From Acidovorax sp. NCPPB 4044 (GTDB lineage Bacteria > Pseudomonadota > Gammaproteobacteria > Burkholderiales > Burkholderiaceae_C): a DNA stretch of 64,000 bases. The DNA is taken from contig NZ_JAMCOS010000001.1 of assembly GCF_028069655.1 (NCBI RefSeq), positions 526,001 to 590,000 on the forward strand, given 5' to 3'. The translations under genes and the position numbers were made by a program. Positions 31,941 to 39,341 of this stretch are shown here, in pieces. The notes beneath the pieces are model-generated. The model did no database searches. It was not told the DNA's origin and worked only from the letters and a program-made list of their open reading frames with translations. Each line of letters starts with the position of its first letter. The stretch's first letter is position 1.

Positions 31941-33343
31941 GCGGGCACCTGGGATGGCTCGAAGCCGGAAGGGAGGGCGGCCGCGGGGCCGGCCCGCAGG
32001 TCCAGCACCGCGAGGATGCGCGTGCCCTGGCGGCCGGAGGCGATGGCGAACCGGCCTCCCAGGCCTTCGATGCGCTCGCGCATGTTGCGCAGGCCGATAC
32101 CGCCCTGTCCATCGCCCTGCACGCGCTGCACGTCGAAGCCCCGGCCGTCGTCCACGATCGACAGGCTCACGCGCCAGCGCGTGAACCGCAGCAGCACCTC
32201 CACCTGCGATGCGCCCGCATGCATGCGCGCATTGGTCAGCGCTTCCTGGGCCACGCGGAATAGCGCGGTGCCGTGGCTCGTGGGCAGCGGCCTGGCCTGG
32301 CCGCGCAGGGTGAAACGCACATCGAATGCGCCCTGCTCCTTGACTTCCTGCACCATGAGTGCGAGCGCGGCCGCAAGGCCGAGGTCGTCGAGCAGCGCGG
32401 GCCGCAGGCCGTGGGACACGCGCCGGATCTCCAGCAGCGCATCGTTCAGGCGGTCCAGGCCCTGGTCCAGCATGTCGCGCGGAGCCTGCACGGCGTGTGC
32501 GGTGGTCCACTGCACCTGCGCCGTCTCCAGCAGGAACTTCGAAGACACCAGCACCTGCACTACGCCGTCGTGCAGCTCGCGCGCCACGCGCACGCGCTCT
32601 TCCTCCTGGGAGTGCACCACGCGCTGCGCGAGCCGGCGCAGCTTGGCGCTGGCCACGCGGTGGTCGCTCAGGTTGAGCGCGAGGCCGGCCAGGCCGATGA
32701 GGACGATGCACAGCGCGGCGATGCCGTAGATGCGCCTGCGCGTGCCGTCGATGTTCTCCTGCGCGGCGCGGTCGATGTTGCGCAGCGTTTCCTGCACGTC
32801 GTCCAGGTAGAGCCCCGTGCCCAGCACCCAGTCCCAGCCGGGCAGCGTGGTGACGTAGGCGAGCTTGGGCACGGTGAGGCGGGACGACGGCTTCTGCCAG
32901 GGGTAGCGCACCATGCCGCCGCCCTGGCGGGCCTTTGCCAGGATGAGGTTGGCGGGCGCCTCGCTGAGGGGGTTGGCCGGGTCGCACAGGTCCACGCCCG
33001 ACAACCCCATGTGCTGCGCATCCAGGAGCACGTTGCCTTCACGGTCGTAGACGAAGAAATACCCGTCCTTGCCGAACTGCATGCGCGCGAGCAGGGCGAG
33101 TGCCTGGCGTTTGCGCGTCTGCGTATCCAGGCCCTCGGCAGCGATGCGCTCCAGCGCGCTCTGCGCCAGCTGCACGTAGTGGCGCAGCTCGGTCTCCTTG
33201 CTGTGCAGGTAGGCGGATTCGACGAGTTCGCGCTCCTGCTGGGCCAGCTTCAGGGTCTGGTGGCGCGCCGTGACCGCCACCGAGCCGAGCGCCATCAGGA
33301 TCGGCAGCGTGGACAGCAGCAAGAGCTTCAGCCGCAATTGCAT
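31937..33343 (-). CDS. Cache-domain sensor histidine kinase (NarX/HisKA_3 type)
   Basis: 468 aa from the ATG at 33341-33343 (MQLRLKLLLLSTLPILMALG). First membrane helix at residues 5-25; periplasmic single-Cache sensor about 40-195 with FGKDGYFFVYDREGNVLLDA and VTTLPGWDWVLGTGLYLDDV, the pattern shared with DctB- and chemoreceptor-like Cache_2 domains; second helix near 212-232; dimerisation helix with phospho-His in VRVARELHDGVVQVL (near 254); ATPase domain with ALTNARMHAGAS (N box), VDDGRGFD and GGIGLRNMRERI. It phosphorylates the response regulator whose gene it overlaps. The ligand is probably a small carboxylate or amino acid. Confidence 0.93.
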   Translation of the reverse strand: MQLRLKLLLLSTLPILMALGSVAVTARHQTLKLAQQERELVESAYLHSKETELRHYVQLAQSALERIAAEGLDTQTRKRQALALLARMQFGKDGYFFVYDREGNVLLDAQHMGLSGVDLCDPANPLSEAPANLILAKARQGGGMVRYPWQKPSSRLTVPKLAYVTTLPGWDWVLGTGLYLDDVQETLRNIDRAAQENIDGTRRRIYGIAALCIVLIGLAGLALNLSDHRVASAKLRRLAQRVVHSQEEERVRVARELHDGVVQVLVSSKFLLETAQVQWTTAHAVQAPRDMLDQGLDRLNDALLEIRRVSHGLRPALLDDLGLAAALALMVQEVKEQGAFDVRFTLRGQARPLPTSHGTALFRVAQEALTNARMHAGASQVEVLLRFTRWRVSLSIVDDGRGFDVQRVQGDGQGGIGLRNMRERIEGLGGRFAIASGRQGTRILAVLDLRAGPAAALPSGFEPSQVPA

Positions 33344-33923
33344 GGGGGGTTTTCTCGCGAAGGGTAGGCAGGCGACTATCCGCCCGGGGTCGATAAAGTC
33401 AACCGGGTTATTTCCGTGGCAGCCCCCCGATTCCGTATATCGGTGACCATATGTAATCGGATTCGGATGCCCCATTCCTCGATATTTTCGAATGGTCGGA
33501 TATTGAAGAGATCAGGGGCGATTAATCTCCACAATGGTGCCGGAGCTTCCGATGGTGCCCGCCGCTGGTGCATTGGAGTGAGTGGATGCTTATGGTTTCT
33601 GCGCCTAGAAATGGCGGTCTGGTGCTCAGCACGATGCATGCCAGCCGTGAGGTGGCGAGGTCGCCGTCCGGGGCCTGCGTAGTACTGCGCAGGGCCTTCT
33701 GCGTAATGCTGCGTAAGGGAAAAATGTGCTTTGGCCGCAGGGGAATCCACTGCCAGAATTCTTTTGCGGATCCGGATTACCCGTGATATTGAAAACCCTG
33801 GGGTTCGATTATCGGGCGGAGCGCGAAAGCGGTATGGACCATGCAAGAAGCCGGCGAATGCCGATGCTGCGCTGCAATATCTCCATGCCATGCCCGTCTT
33901 GCGTTTTTGAAATGAGGAACGTC
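33344..33923. other. 580-base regulatory region with four phased heptamers
   Basis: No supportable gene; the stretch is more AT-rich than its surroundings and open frames in it are not protein-like. It separates the sensor kinase from the exported RidA gene. At 33675-33715 four copies of CTGCGYA begin at 33675, 33685, 33699 and 33709, so each pair is spaced 10 bases, one helical turn. Such phased direct repeats are typical of dimeric or cooperative regulators. Confidence 0.55.
33675..33715 (+). promoter_or_regulatory. Four CTGCGYA heptamers in helical phase
   Basis: CTGCGTA (33675-33681), CTGCGCA (33685-33691), CTGCGTA (33699-33705) and CTGCGTA (33709-33715). Start-to-start distances are 10, 14 and 10 bases. 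The array lies about 210 bases upstream of the RidA-like gene and points the same way. It could be bound by the adjacent NarL-type regulator or by another factor. Confidence 0.5.
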
Positions 33924-34394
33924 ATGGAGTTTTGGTATCCCCTCTCCCGTGCAACAGCGCTGTGCGCTGCCGCGCTGGCGGCCGGCCTGCTCACGGGGTG
34001 CGCCGCGCCGGCCAAGCGCGAAGTGCTCTCCACCACGCAGATCTACCCCGCCATCGGGCCCTATTCGCAGATGGTGGCGCATGGCAACACGATCTATTTC
34101 TCGGGCGTGCTGCCGCTCAATGCTGCGGGCAACGCAGTGCAGGGCACCACCATCGAGGAGCAGACTCGCGCGGTGCTGGACTTCATCGGCGCCAAGCTGC
34201 GGTCGCAAGGCCTGTCGCACGAGGACGTGCTGGCCACCACCGTCTACATGAAGGACCTCGGCGAGTTCGCCGCCATGAACAAGGTCTACGGCGAGTACTT
34301 CCGCAGCGCCGCGCCCGCGCGCGCCACGGTGGAAGTGGCGCGGCTGCCGCGCGACGTGAAGATCGAAATCGCAGCGGTCGTCGGCCGCCGCTGA
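33924..34394 (+). CDS. RidA/YjgF-family enamine deaminase, exported lipoprotein form
   Basis: 156 aa from the ATG at 33924, with an AGGA site (33916-33919); the ATG at 33912 is an alternative. RidA proteins hydrolyse reactive enamine/imine intermediates released by PLP enzymes and are normally cytoplasmic. This one starts with a lipoprotein signal, ATALCAAALAAGLLTGCAAP (lipobox Cys near residue 24), then the complete RidA fold: IGPYSQMVAHGNTIYFSGVL, TRAVLDFIGAKLRSQGLSHE, VLATTVYMKDLGEFAAMNKV and ARATVEVARLPRDVKIEIAA, including the conserved Arg that binds the substrate carboxylate. The next gene, 29 bases on, is an exported PLP-enzyme, so the two probably act together in the periplasm. Confidence 0.92.
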   Translation: MEFWYPLSRATALCAAALAAGLLTGCAAPAKREVLSTTQIYPAIGPYSQMVAHGNTIYFSGVLPLNAAGNAVQGTTIEEQTRAVLDFIGAKLRSQGLSHEDVLATTVYMKDLGEFAAMNKVYGEYFRSAAPARATVEVARLPRDVKIEIAAVVGRR

Positions 34395-34423
34395 AGGCCC
34401 GGTTGTTCCCCAGGAGGATTCCC

Positions 34424-35896
34424 ATGATCGAAACCACTCCGATGGCGGCCGCAGCCGCCGACGCTTCCCCCGTCCTCGAGCTGTCTGCCGCGGCGCCGCG
34501 CTGGAGCGCGAAACGGCGCGACTTCCTGCGCATGCTCGGCTACGGCGCAGGGGCCGCCACGCTCGGGCCGCTGGTGGCCGCATGCGGCAGCAGCGGCGCG
34601 CAGACGGCCGCCGAATCCCTGCGTGCGCAACTCGTGCGCGACGAGGCGTTCTGGTCCGGCGTGCAGGACATGTTCGTGCTCAAGCCCGAGAAGACCTACA
34701 TGAACATCGGCACGGGCGGCTCGATGCCCAAGCTGGTGCTCGACATCTTCGACACCGAGAACCGCAAGAAGGCGGCCGACTCCGGCAGCGGCTACGGCAA
34801 CCTGCTGGACCTGCGCAAGCAGGTGGCGCCCGGCTTCGGGGTGGATGCCGACGAACTGGCCTTCTCCGCCAACACCTCTTCGGGCATGTGCCATGCCATC
34901 CTCGGCATCGACTGGCAGCGCGGCGACGTGGTGGTGACCACCAACCACGAGCACGGCGGCGGCGACACGCCGCTCAAGATCGCGACGGACCGCTACGGCA
35001 TCGAGGTGTCGCGCATCGCCATGCCGGTGGGCAACAACCAGACCGCCGCCACCTACGTGACCCTGTTCGACGAGCGCATCCGTGCGCTCAAGGCGCAGGG
35101 CAAGCGCGTGCGCGCCATGATGTGGTCGTCTCCCACGTACAAGACCGGCACCATGCTGCCGATCGCGGAGCTGATGGCCGTCGTGAAGGCGCACGAGCTC
35201 ATCAGCATCGTGGACGGCGCGCACCTGCCGGGCATGATGGCCTACAACTATGCCGAACTGGGCATGGACTTCATGTCGGGCGCGGGGCACAAGTGGCAGT
35301 GCGGGCCCGGCTCCACCGGCATTCTGATCGTGCGCAACAAGATGCGCGGCTCCAATCCGCTACCGCTGCCCAAGTGGTACCCGATCCACACGAGTTCGTA
35401 CGCGGCCAAGGACCGCACCACCAACGGCACCGAGACCTACGACATCGCCGCCACCATCACCAGCTGCGGCAGCCTGCACACGCCCATGTTCATGGCGCTC
35501 GCGCAGGCCTGCGCGCAGTGGGACGGTATCGGCCGCAAGAAGATCGAGACCTACGACCTCACGCTCTCGTCCTACCTGAAGGAAAAGATTGCGGAGCGCT
35601 GGGGCGTCGATGCGCTGTATTCGCCCAAGGACGACCCGAAACTGCTGTCCGCGCTCACCTCGTTCAATCCGTTCCCCAACAAGGACGATGTGATGAACGC
35701 GCAGAAGTCCAGCACCTTCGTGGCGCGCATGCTGAGCGACTACCCGCAGGGCTTCGTGATCCGCAGTGCCGACTTCCCCGTCATCGGCGCGGCCGGCAAC
35801 CACTACGGCATCCGCGTGTCCACCCACCTGTGGCATGACGCACGCGACATCGACCTGCTGGTCGATGCCATGTGGGACCTCTCGCGCAAGATCTGA
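34424..35896 (+). CDS. Exported class V aminotransferase-fold PLP enzyme (isopenicillin-N-epimerase-like)
   Basis: 490 aa, ATG at 34424 after a strong AGGAGG site. The N-terminus carries a twin-arginine-type signal, SAKRRDFLRMLGYGAGAATL, ending LVAACGSS, which may also be a lipobox. The rest is a class V PLP fold: NTSSGMCHAILGIDWQRGD (phosphate region), TNHEHGGGDTPLK, SIVDGAHLPGMMAYNY (Asp that pairs with the pyridine N) and MDFMSGAGHKWQCGPGSTG with the PLP-binding Lys near residue 289. Related proteins include isopenicillin N epimerase and cysteine desulfurase-like enzymes; the reaction here is not known. Export by Tat fits a cofactor bound before transport. It forms an operon with the exported RidA protein. 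Confidence 0.9.
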   Translation: MIETTPMAAAAADASPVLELSAAAPRWSAKRRDFLRMLGYGAGAATLGPLVAACGSSGAQTAAESLRAQLVRDEAFWSGVQDMFVLKPEKTYMNIGTGGSMPKLVLDIFDTENRKKAADSGSGYGNLLDLRKQVAPGFGVDADELAFSANTSSGMCHAILGIDWQRGDVVVTTNHEHGGGDTPLKIATDRYGIEVSRIAMPVGNNQTAATYVTLFDERIRALKAQGKRVRAMMWSSPTYKTGTMLPIAELMAVVKAHELISIVDGAHLPGMMAYNYAELGMDFMSGAGHKWQCGPGSTGILIVRNKMRGSNPLPLPKWYPIHTSSYAAKDRTTNGTETYDIAATITSCGSLHTPMFMALAQACAQWDGIGRKKIETYDLTLSSYLKEKIAERWGVDALYSPKDDPKLLSALTSFNPFPNKDDVMNAQKSSTFVARMLSDYPQGFVIRSADFPVIGAAGNHYGIRVSTHLWHDARDIDLLVDAMWDLSRKI

Positions 35897-35921
35897 CACG
35901 CCGAGGCGCCGCCAAAAGAAA

Positions 35922-35951
35922 AAGAGCGCGGGAAGCGATTCCCGCGCTCTT
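35922..35951. terminator. Bidirectional terminator between the PLP enzyme and porin genes
   Basis: AAGAGCGCGGGAA (35922-35934), loop GCGA, and its exact complement TTCCCGCGCTCTT (35939-35951): a 13-bp stem with A/T ends. It separates convergent genes. Confidence 0.9.
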
Positions 35952-35973
35952 CGTGCGTTCGGCCGCAGCGGCT

Positions 35974-36999
35974 TCAGAAGCGGTGGCGGATGCCCACGCC
36001 GAAGCTGTTGCCCTTGGTTTGCGCGGTGATGCGGTCGTTCATCAGCATCGCGTACACGTCGGTCCGCTTGGAGAGGAAATAGTCGTAGCCCACGGTGAAG
36101 GTCTTGCGGTCGATGTCGGTCTGCGTCATCTCGGTCTTCACCCATTCGACGATCACCTTGCCTGACGGCCCCGTGGGAACGGAGGCGCCCAGCTGCACCG
36201 TCTTGGCCTTGTTGGCCGTGTTGTCGGCCTTGGCTTCGCCGTAGCTCAGGTAGGGCTTGACCACCTCGAAGTCGTAGGCGCCCAGCAGCATCCAGTCCTT
36301 CTTCGTGGTGCCGAGGTAGGCGCCCTGGCCGGGGTTGCCGATCTGGTCGCGCTCGTAGAAGCCGGTCACCGTGAGCGGCCCGCCGAAATAGAAGAAATTC
36401 GCGCCCACGTTCTTGCGGCCGTTGCTGTTGGGCTGCTCGCCGAACTGGTACTGCAGGTTGGCGGAGAAGCCGCCGAACTTCGGCGTGCTGTAGACGATCT
36501 GGTTGCTCCAGCCCGTGTCGGCGGGCGTCGTGGCGGCCCAGCCGGTGCCGTTGAACAGCGGCACGTTCATGTGCAGGATCAGCGGAGAGAACGTGAACGA
36601 ATCGCCCAGCGGATTGCCCACCACCGACGGCAGGAAGTTGGGCGCCATCCAGCGGCCGACCAGCACCGAGCCGAAGTCGCCCGACAGGCTCACGTTGGCG
36701 TCGCGCGAGAAGAACGTGTCGTTGGCGAAGCGGCCCGGCGTGCCGGTGTCGGCCTGGAAGAACGACGTCAGCTGGAAGTTGGCCTTGAGGCCGCCGCCCA
36801 GGTCTTCCGTGCCTTTGAACCCGAACCACGACGTGGTGAGCCCGCCGCTGTTGACCACCGAGCGGCGGCCCGCATCGCCGGCCATCTTCATGGAGCCGGC
36901 ATAGAGGTCCGCCAGGCCGGTGAGCTGGACCGTGCTTTGCGCGTGGGCGCTGGCGGCCAAGAGCAACGCTGCGCCGAGCGCTATCCGATTTTTTTTCAT
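35974..36999 (-). CDS. Gram-negative porin (beta-proteobacterial OmpC-like type)
   Basis: 341 aa outer-membrane channel from the ATG at 36997-36999. Signal peptide MKKNRIALGAALLLAASAHA (residues 1-20), then QSTVQLTGLADLYAGSMKMA, the usual first strand of Bordetella/Acidovorax trimeric porins. Alternating hydrophobic strands continue to the C-terminus GVGIRHRF, whose last Phe is the signal for the BAM complex. TSSWFGFKGTEDLGGGLKA-type and SRDANVSLSGDFGSVLVGRW strands match the family. Solute preference is not readable. It diverges from a Crp/Fnr regulator gene 258 bases away that may regulate it. Confidence 0.95.
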   Translation of the reverse strand: MKKNRIALGAALLLAASAHAQSTVQLTGLADLYAGSMKMAGDAGRRSVVNSGGLTTSWFGFKGTEDLGGGLKANFQLTSFFQADTGTPGRFANDTFFSRDANVSLSGDFGSVLVGRWMAPNFLPSVVGNPLGDSFTFSPLILHMNVPLFNGTGWAATTPADTGWSNQIVYSTPKFGGFSANLQYQFGEQPNSNGRKNVGANFFYFGGPLTVTGFYERDQIGNPGQGAYLGTTKKDWMLLGAYDFEVVKPYLSYGEAKADNTANKAKTVQLGASVPTGPSGKVIVEWVKTEMTQTDIDRKTFTVGYDYFLSKRTDVYAMLMNDRITAQTKGNSFGVGIRHRF

Positions 37000-37208
37000 G
37001 GGAATCCCGTCCACAACAACAAAGAAGAAAGGAAAACGAGGATGGCGAGGGGAGCGCCGCGCATCCCGCAGGAAGGCTACGGCGATCCGTGCATGCCTTC
37101 CGCCGGGAATGGCATGAGCAAGTAACGTGCCGAAGCGCCGCACCGGCTTGGGCTGCGCCCCGGTGGCGCGGGTCTCCGCACGGCACCGGGCGGGGGCGAG
37201 CGCCGCAT

Positions 37209-37222
37209 TTGACTTTGCTCAA
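37209..37222. promoter_or_regulatory. FNR/DNR-type box
   Basis: TTGACTTTGCTCAA matches TTGA-N6-TCAA, the dyad of FNR, DNR and related Crp/Fnr regulators. It lies 36 bases before the Crp/Fnr gene start and between it and the divergent porin gene. Confidence 0.65.
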
Positions 37223-37257
37223 CACGTACGTAGCCGCGCCGCGCCACAGTGCAGGCC

Positions 37258-37881
37258 ATGTTCCCCATGCCTTCCACCGATTCCTCCGCGCCGTGCGAAG
37301 TGGTTGCCGCCGGCCAGCTGCTGCGCCAGCGCCGCCAGCAGCCGGCGTCGGTGCTGTACCTCGACAGCGGCCGCGTGGTGTTCGGCGTGCGCGAGGACGG
37401 GCAGCTCCGGCACCAGCTCGGCGTGGTGGAAGGACCGTTCTGGCTCGACGCCGCATCGGCGCTGCTGGGCCAGCCCTGCCCGGTCGACATGGTGGCGGAC
37501 TCGCGCGTGCAACTGCGCCGCATGCCGCTCACGGCCTTCCGCGACGAGGTGGCCCTGCTGCCGGCCCCGGCCCAGCGGCTCGTGCGCGACATGGCCTCCG
37601 GCTATCTGCAGCAGACCGAGCTGGCCGTGAGCCGGCTGGCCCAGGACGCCGAGGCCCGCTGCGCGCAATGGCTGCTGCGCCATGCCGAGCAGGACGGCAC
37701 CGGAGCGCTGCGGGTGATGCTGAGCCAGCGCAAGCGCTTGATCGCCGCGCAACTGGGCATTGCGCCGGAAACACTCTCGCGCGTACTGCGCCACCTGCGC
37801 GAGCACGGGCTCATATCGGGCACGGGCAACGTGCTCACCTTGCCGCAGCCTGCGGAGCTGCGCCTGGTGGCCGGCGGCTGA
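37258..37881 (+). CDS. Crp/Fnr family transcriptional regulator
   Basis: 207 aa from the ATG at 37258; another ATG at 37249 is in frame. The N-terminal half (residues 10-125) is a cyclic-nucleotide-binding-type barrel (VLYLDSGRVVFGVREDGQLR, GPFWLDAASALLGQPCP), without the cAMP-binding Arg/Glu set or the N-terminal Cys cluster of FNR, so a NO/haem, redox or other ligand is more likely. The C-terminal helix-turn-helix is standard (LSQRKRLIAAQLGIAPETLS, RVLRHLREHGLISGTG). A TTGA-N6-TCAA dyad lies directly upstream, suggesting autoregulation. Confidence 0.88.
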   Translation: MFPMPSTDSSAPCEVVAAGQLLRQRRQQPASVLYLDSGRVVFGVREDGQLRHQLGVVEGPFWLDAASALLGQPCPVDMVADSRVQLRRMPLTAFRDEVALLPAPAQRLVRDMASGYLQQTELAVSRLAQDAEARCAQWLLRHAEQDGTGALRVMLSQRKRLIAAQLGIAPETLSRVLRHLREHGLISGTGNVLTLPQPAELRLVAGG

Positions 37882-38298
37882 TTTCGCCCTGCGGCTGCGT
37901 CCGTTTCAATGCCCCTTACGAAGGACAGGAGGCACAGGAATATGGGCATTCAATATTTGCATGAATAATTTTTCTTCATGCGTTGCCTGCGAATTGTCTC
38001 TTGTAAGTATTTGATTTATAAGACTTTTTCTGGATTTGATTGCGAGAATCCGCTCGTTATCAACTCCAAGGTGTCGCATGGTATTTTTCTCAAGCCGCCG
38101 CTTCATGGGACGTGGTGGCCCCCCCAGGCCATCCACTCGGCATCCGGTGCGTAAACGTCTGGGCGACGCAACGGCTGCAGGGCAGCGGGTCGCTGTCATA
38201 TCGGGTGAAGCGCGGGGATGCCCGTTCTCCGCAGCAGTGACTCCGCACGGGCGTCCACCGTGCAAGGCACGACATTCGTCACGGAGGGCATCTTGAAT
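37882..38298. other. Intergenic region before the oxygenase/oxidase pair
   Basis: 417 bases with no supportable gene. An AT-rich block (about 37935-38050) contrasts with the flanking GC-rich sequence. Short open frames exist but lack ribosome sites and protein-like composition. No known operator or riboswitch was recognised. Confidence 0.5.
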
Positions 38299-39336
38299 AT
38301 GGCTGTCGAGAATCAGTCCCACGTGAGGTATCACCCCGGTAGCGAGCCCATACCGATCGTCAGCCTCGCCGCATTCCGCTCGCGGGATGTCGAGCGCAAG
38401 CAGGCACTGGCGGAGGCGCTCGGCGCGGTGTGCCGCGAACACGGCTATTTCTACGTCGAGGATCACGGCCTGCCCGAAGACCTGTTGGTGGCTGCGCAGG
38501 CCGCGGTGCGCGATTTCTTCGATCTGCCGCTGGCCGACAAGATGTCGATAGACATCGCCCATTCCCCTTTTCACCGCGGCTATGTGCCTGCGGGAGGCGA
38601 GACGCCCTACGGCAGTGCGATCAAGGATCTGAAAGAGGCGTTTGACATGGCCTTGGAACTGGGGCCTGGCGACCCCGATGTGCGCGCGGGCAAGTTCTTC
38701 CACGGCCCGAATGCCTGGCCCGCTGCGCAGCCCATGCTGAGACCAACGCTGTCATGGCTTTATCGCGAGTGGACGGCGATGTGCGGCGATATCAGCGAGT
38801 TGTTCGCGCTCGGACTCGGTCTGCCCAACCATTACTTTGCAGAACGCACCCTCAAGCCGCTCGCGCAATTGCGCGCTGCCCGTTACCCCGAGCAGCCGGC
38901 TGGTGACACCGGCGGCGCGATCGGCTGCGGGCCCCACACCGACTACGGGATCGTGACGGTGATCTGGCAAATGGATGCCGAAGGGCTCGAGGTGTGCAAC
39001 CCGGCGGGCCGCTGGATCCGCGCACCGCGAATTCCCGGCACATTCACGTGCCTGCTCGGCAATGTGACGGGCATGTGGACCAACGACCATTGGCGCGCCA
39101 CGCCCCACCGTGTGCTGAACCTCTCGGGCCGGACGCGGCACTCGCTCAACTTCTTCTTCGATCCCGACTACGACTGCGTAGTGCAGCCTCTGCCGCAGTT
39201 CGTCACGGCCACTGTGCCCCCGCGCTATGCGCCCACGACGATGGGCGCGCACCTGGTGCAGAGCTTCGATGGCGTGTTCGAGTACAGGAAACAGGCATCC
39301 CACGCGGCTGATCCAGCCGCGGCATTTCAGGAGTGA
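38299..39336 (+). CDS. 2-oxoglutarate/Fe(II)-dependent dioxygenase (isopenicillin N synthase-like)
   Basis: 345 aa cytoplasmic enzyme from the ATG at 38299, with a GGAGGG site (38283-38288). N-terminal DIOX_N domain (IPIVSLAAFRSRDVERKQAL, CREHGYFYVEDHGLPEDLLV). The double-stranded beta-helix has the iron triad: His and Asp in GPHTDYGIVTVIW (about 213 and 215) and a distal His in RATPHRVLNLSG (about 270), plus the 2-oxoglutarate-binding Arg-X-Ser in RTRHSLNFFFDPDYD. Fungal and bacterial relatives perform ring closures, hydroxylations or ethylene formation; substrate unknown. The gene is followed five bases later by a flavin oxidase, so both probably act on one metabolite. Confidence 0.92.
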   Translation: MAVENQSHVRYHPGSEPIPIVSLAAFRSRDVERKQALAEALGAVCREHGYFYVEDHGLPEDLLVAAQAAVRDFFDLPLADKMSIDIAHSPFHRGYVPAGGETPYGSAIKDLKEAFDMALELGPGDPDVRAGKFFHGPNAWPAAQPMLRPTLSWLYREWTAMCGDISELFALGLGLPNHYFAERTLKPLAQLRAARYPEQPAGDTGGAIGCGPHTDYGIVTVIWQMDAEGLEVCNPAGRWIRAPRIPGTFTCLLGNVTGMWTNDHWRATPHRVLNLSGRTRHSLNFFFDPDYDCVVQPLPQFVTATVPPRYAPTTMGAHLVQSFDGVFEYRKQASHAADPAAAFQE

Positions 39337-39341
39337 CGAGA

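Noticed and set aside
33376..33891. 171-aa frame in the 33.3-33.9 kb gap
   Set aside because: No ribosome site and no protein-like pattern; it runs antisense through the heptamer region.
38036..38296. Short + strand frames before the dioxygenase gene
   Set aside because: No start signals and low-complexity composition; the dioxygenase start at 38299 has its own GGAGGG site.
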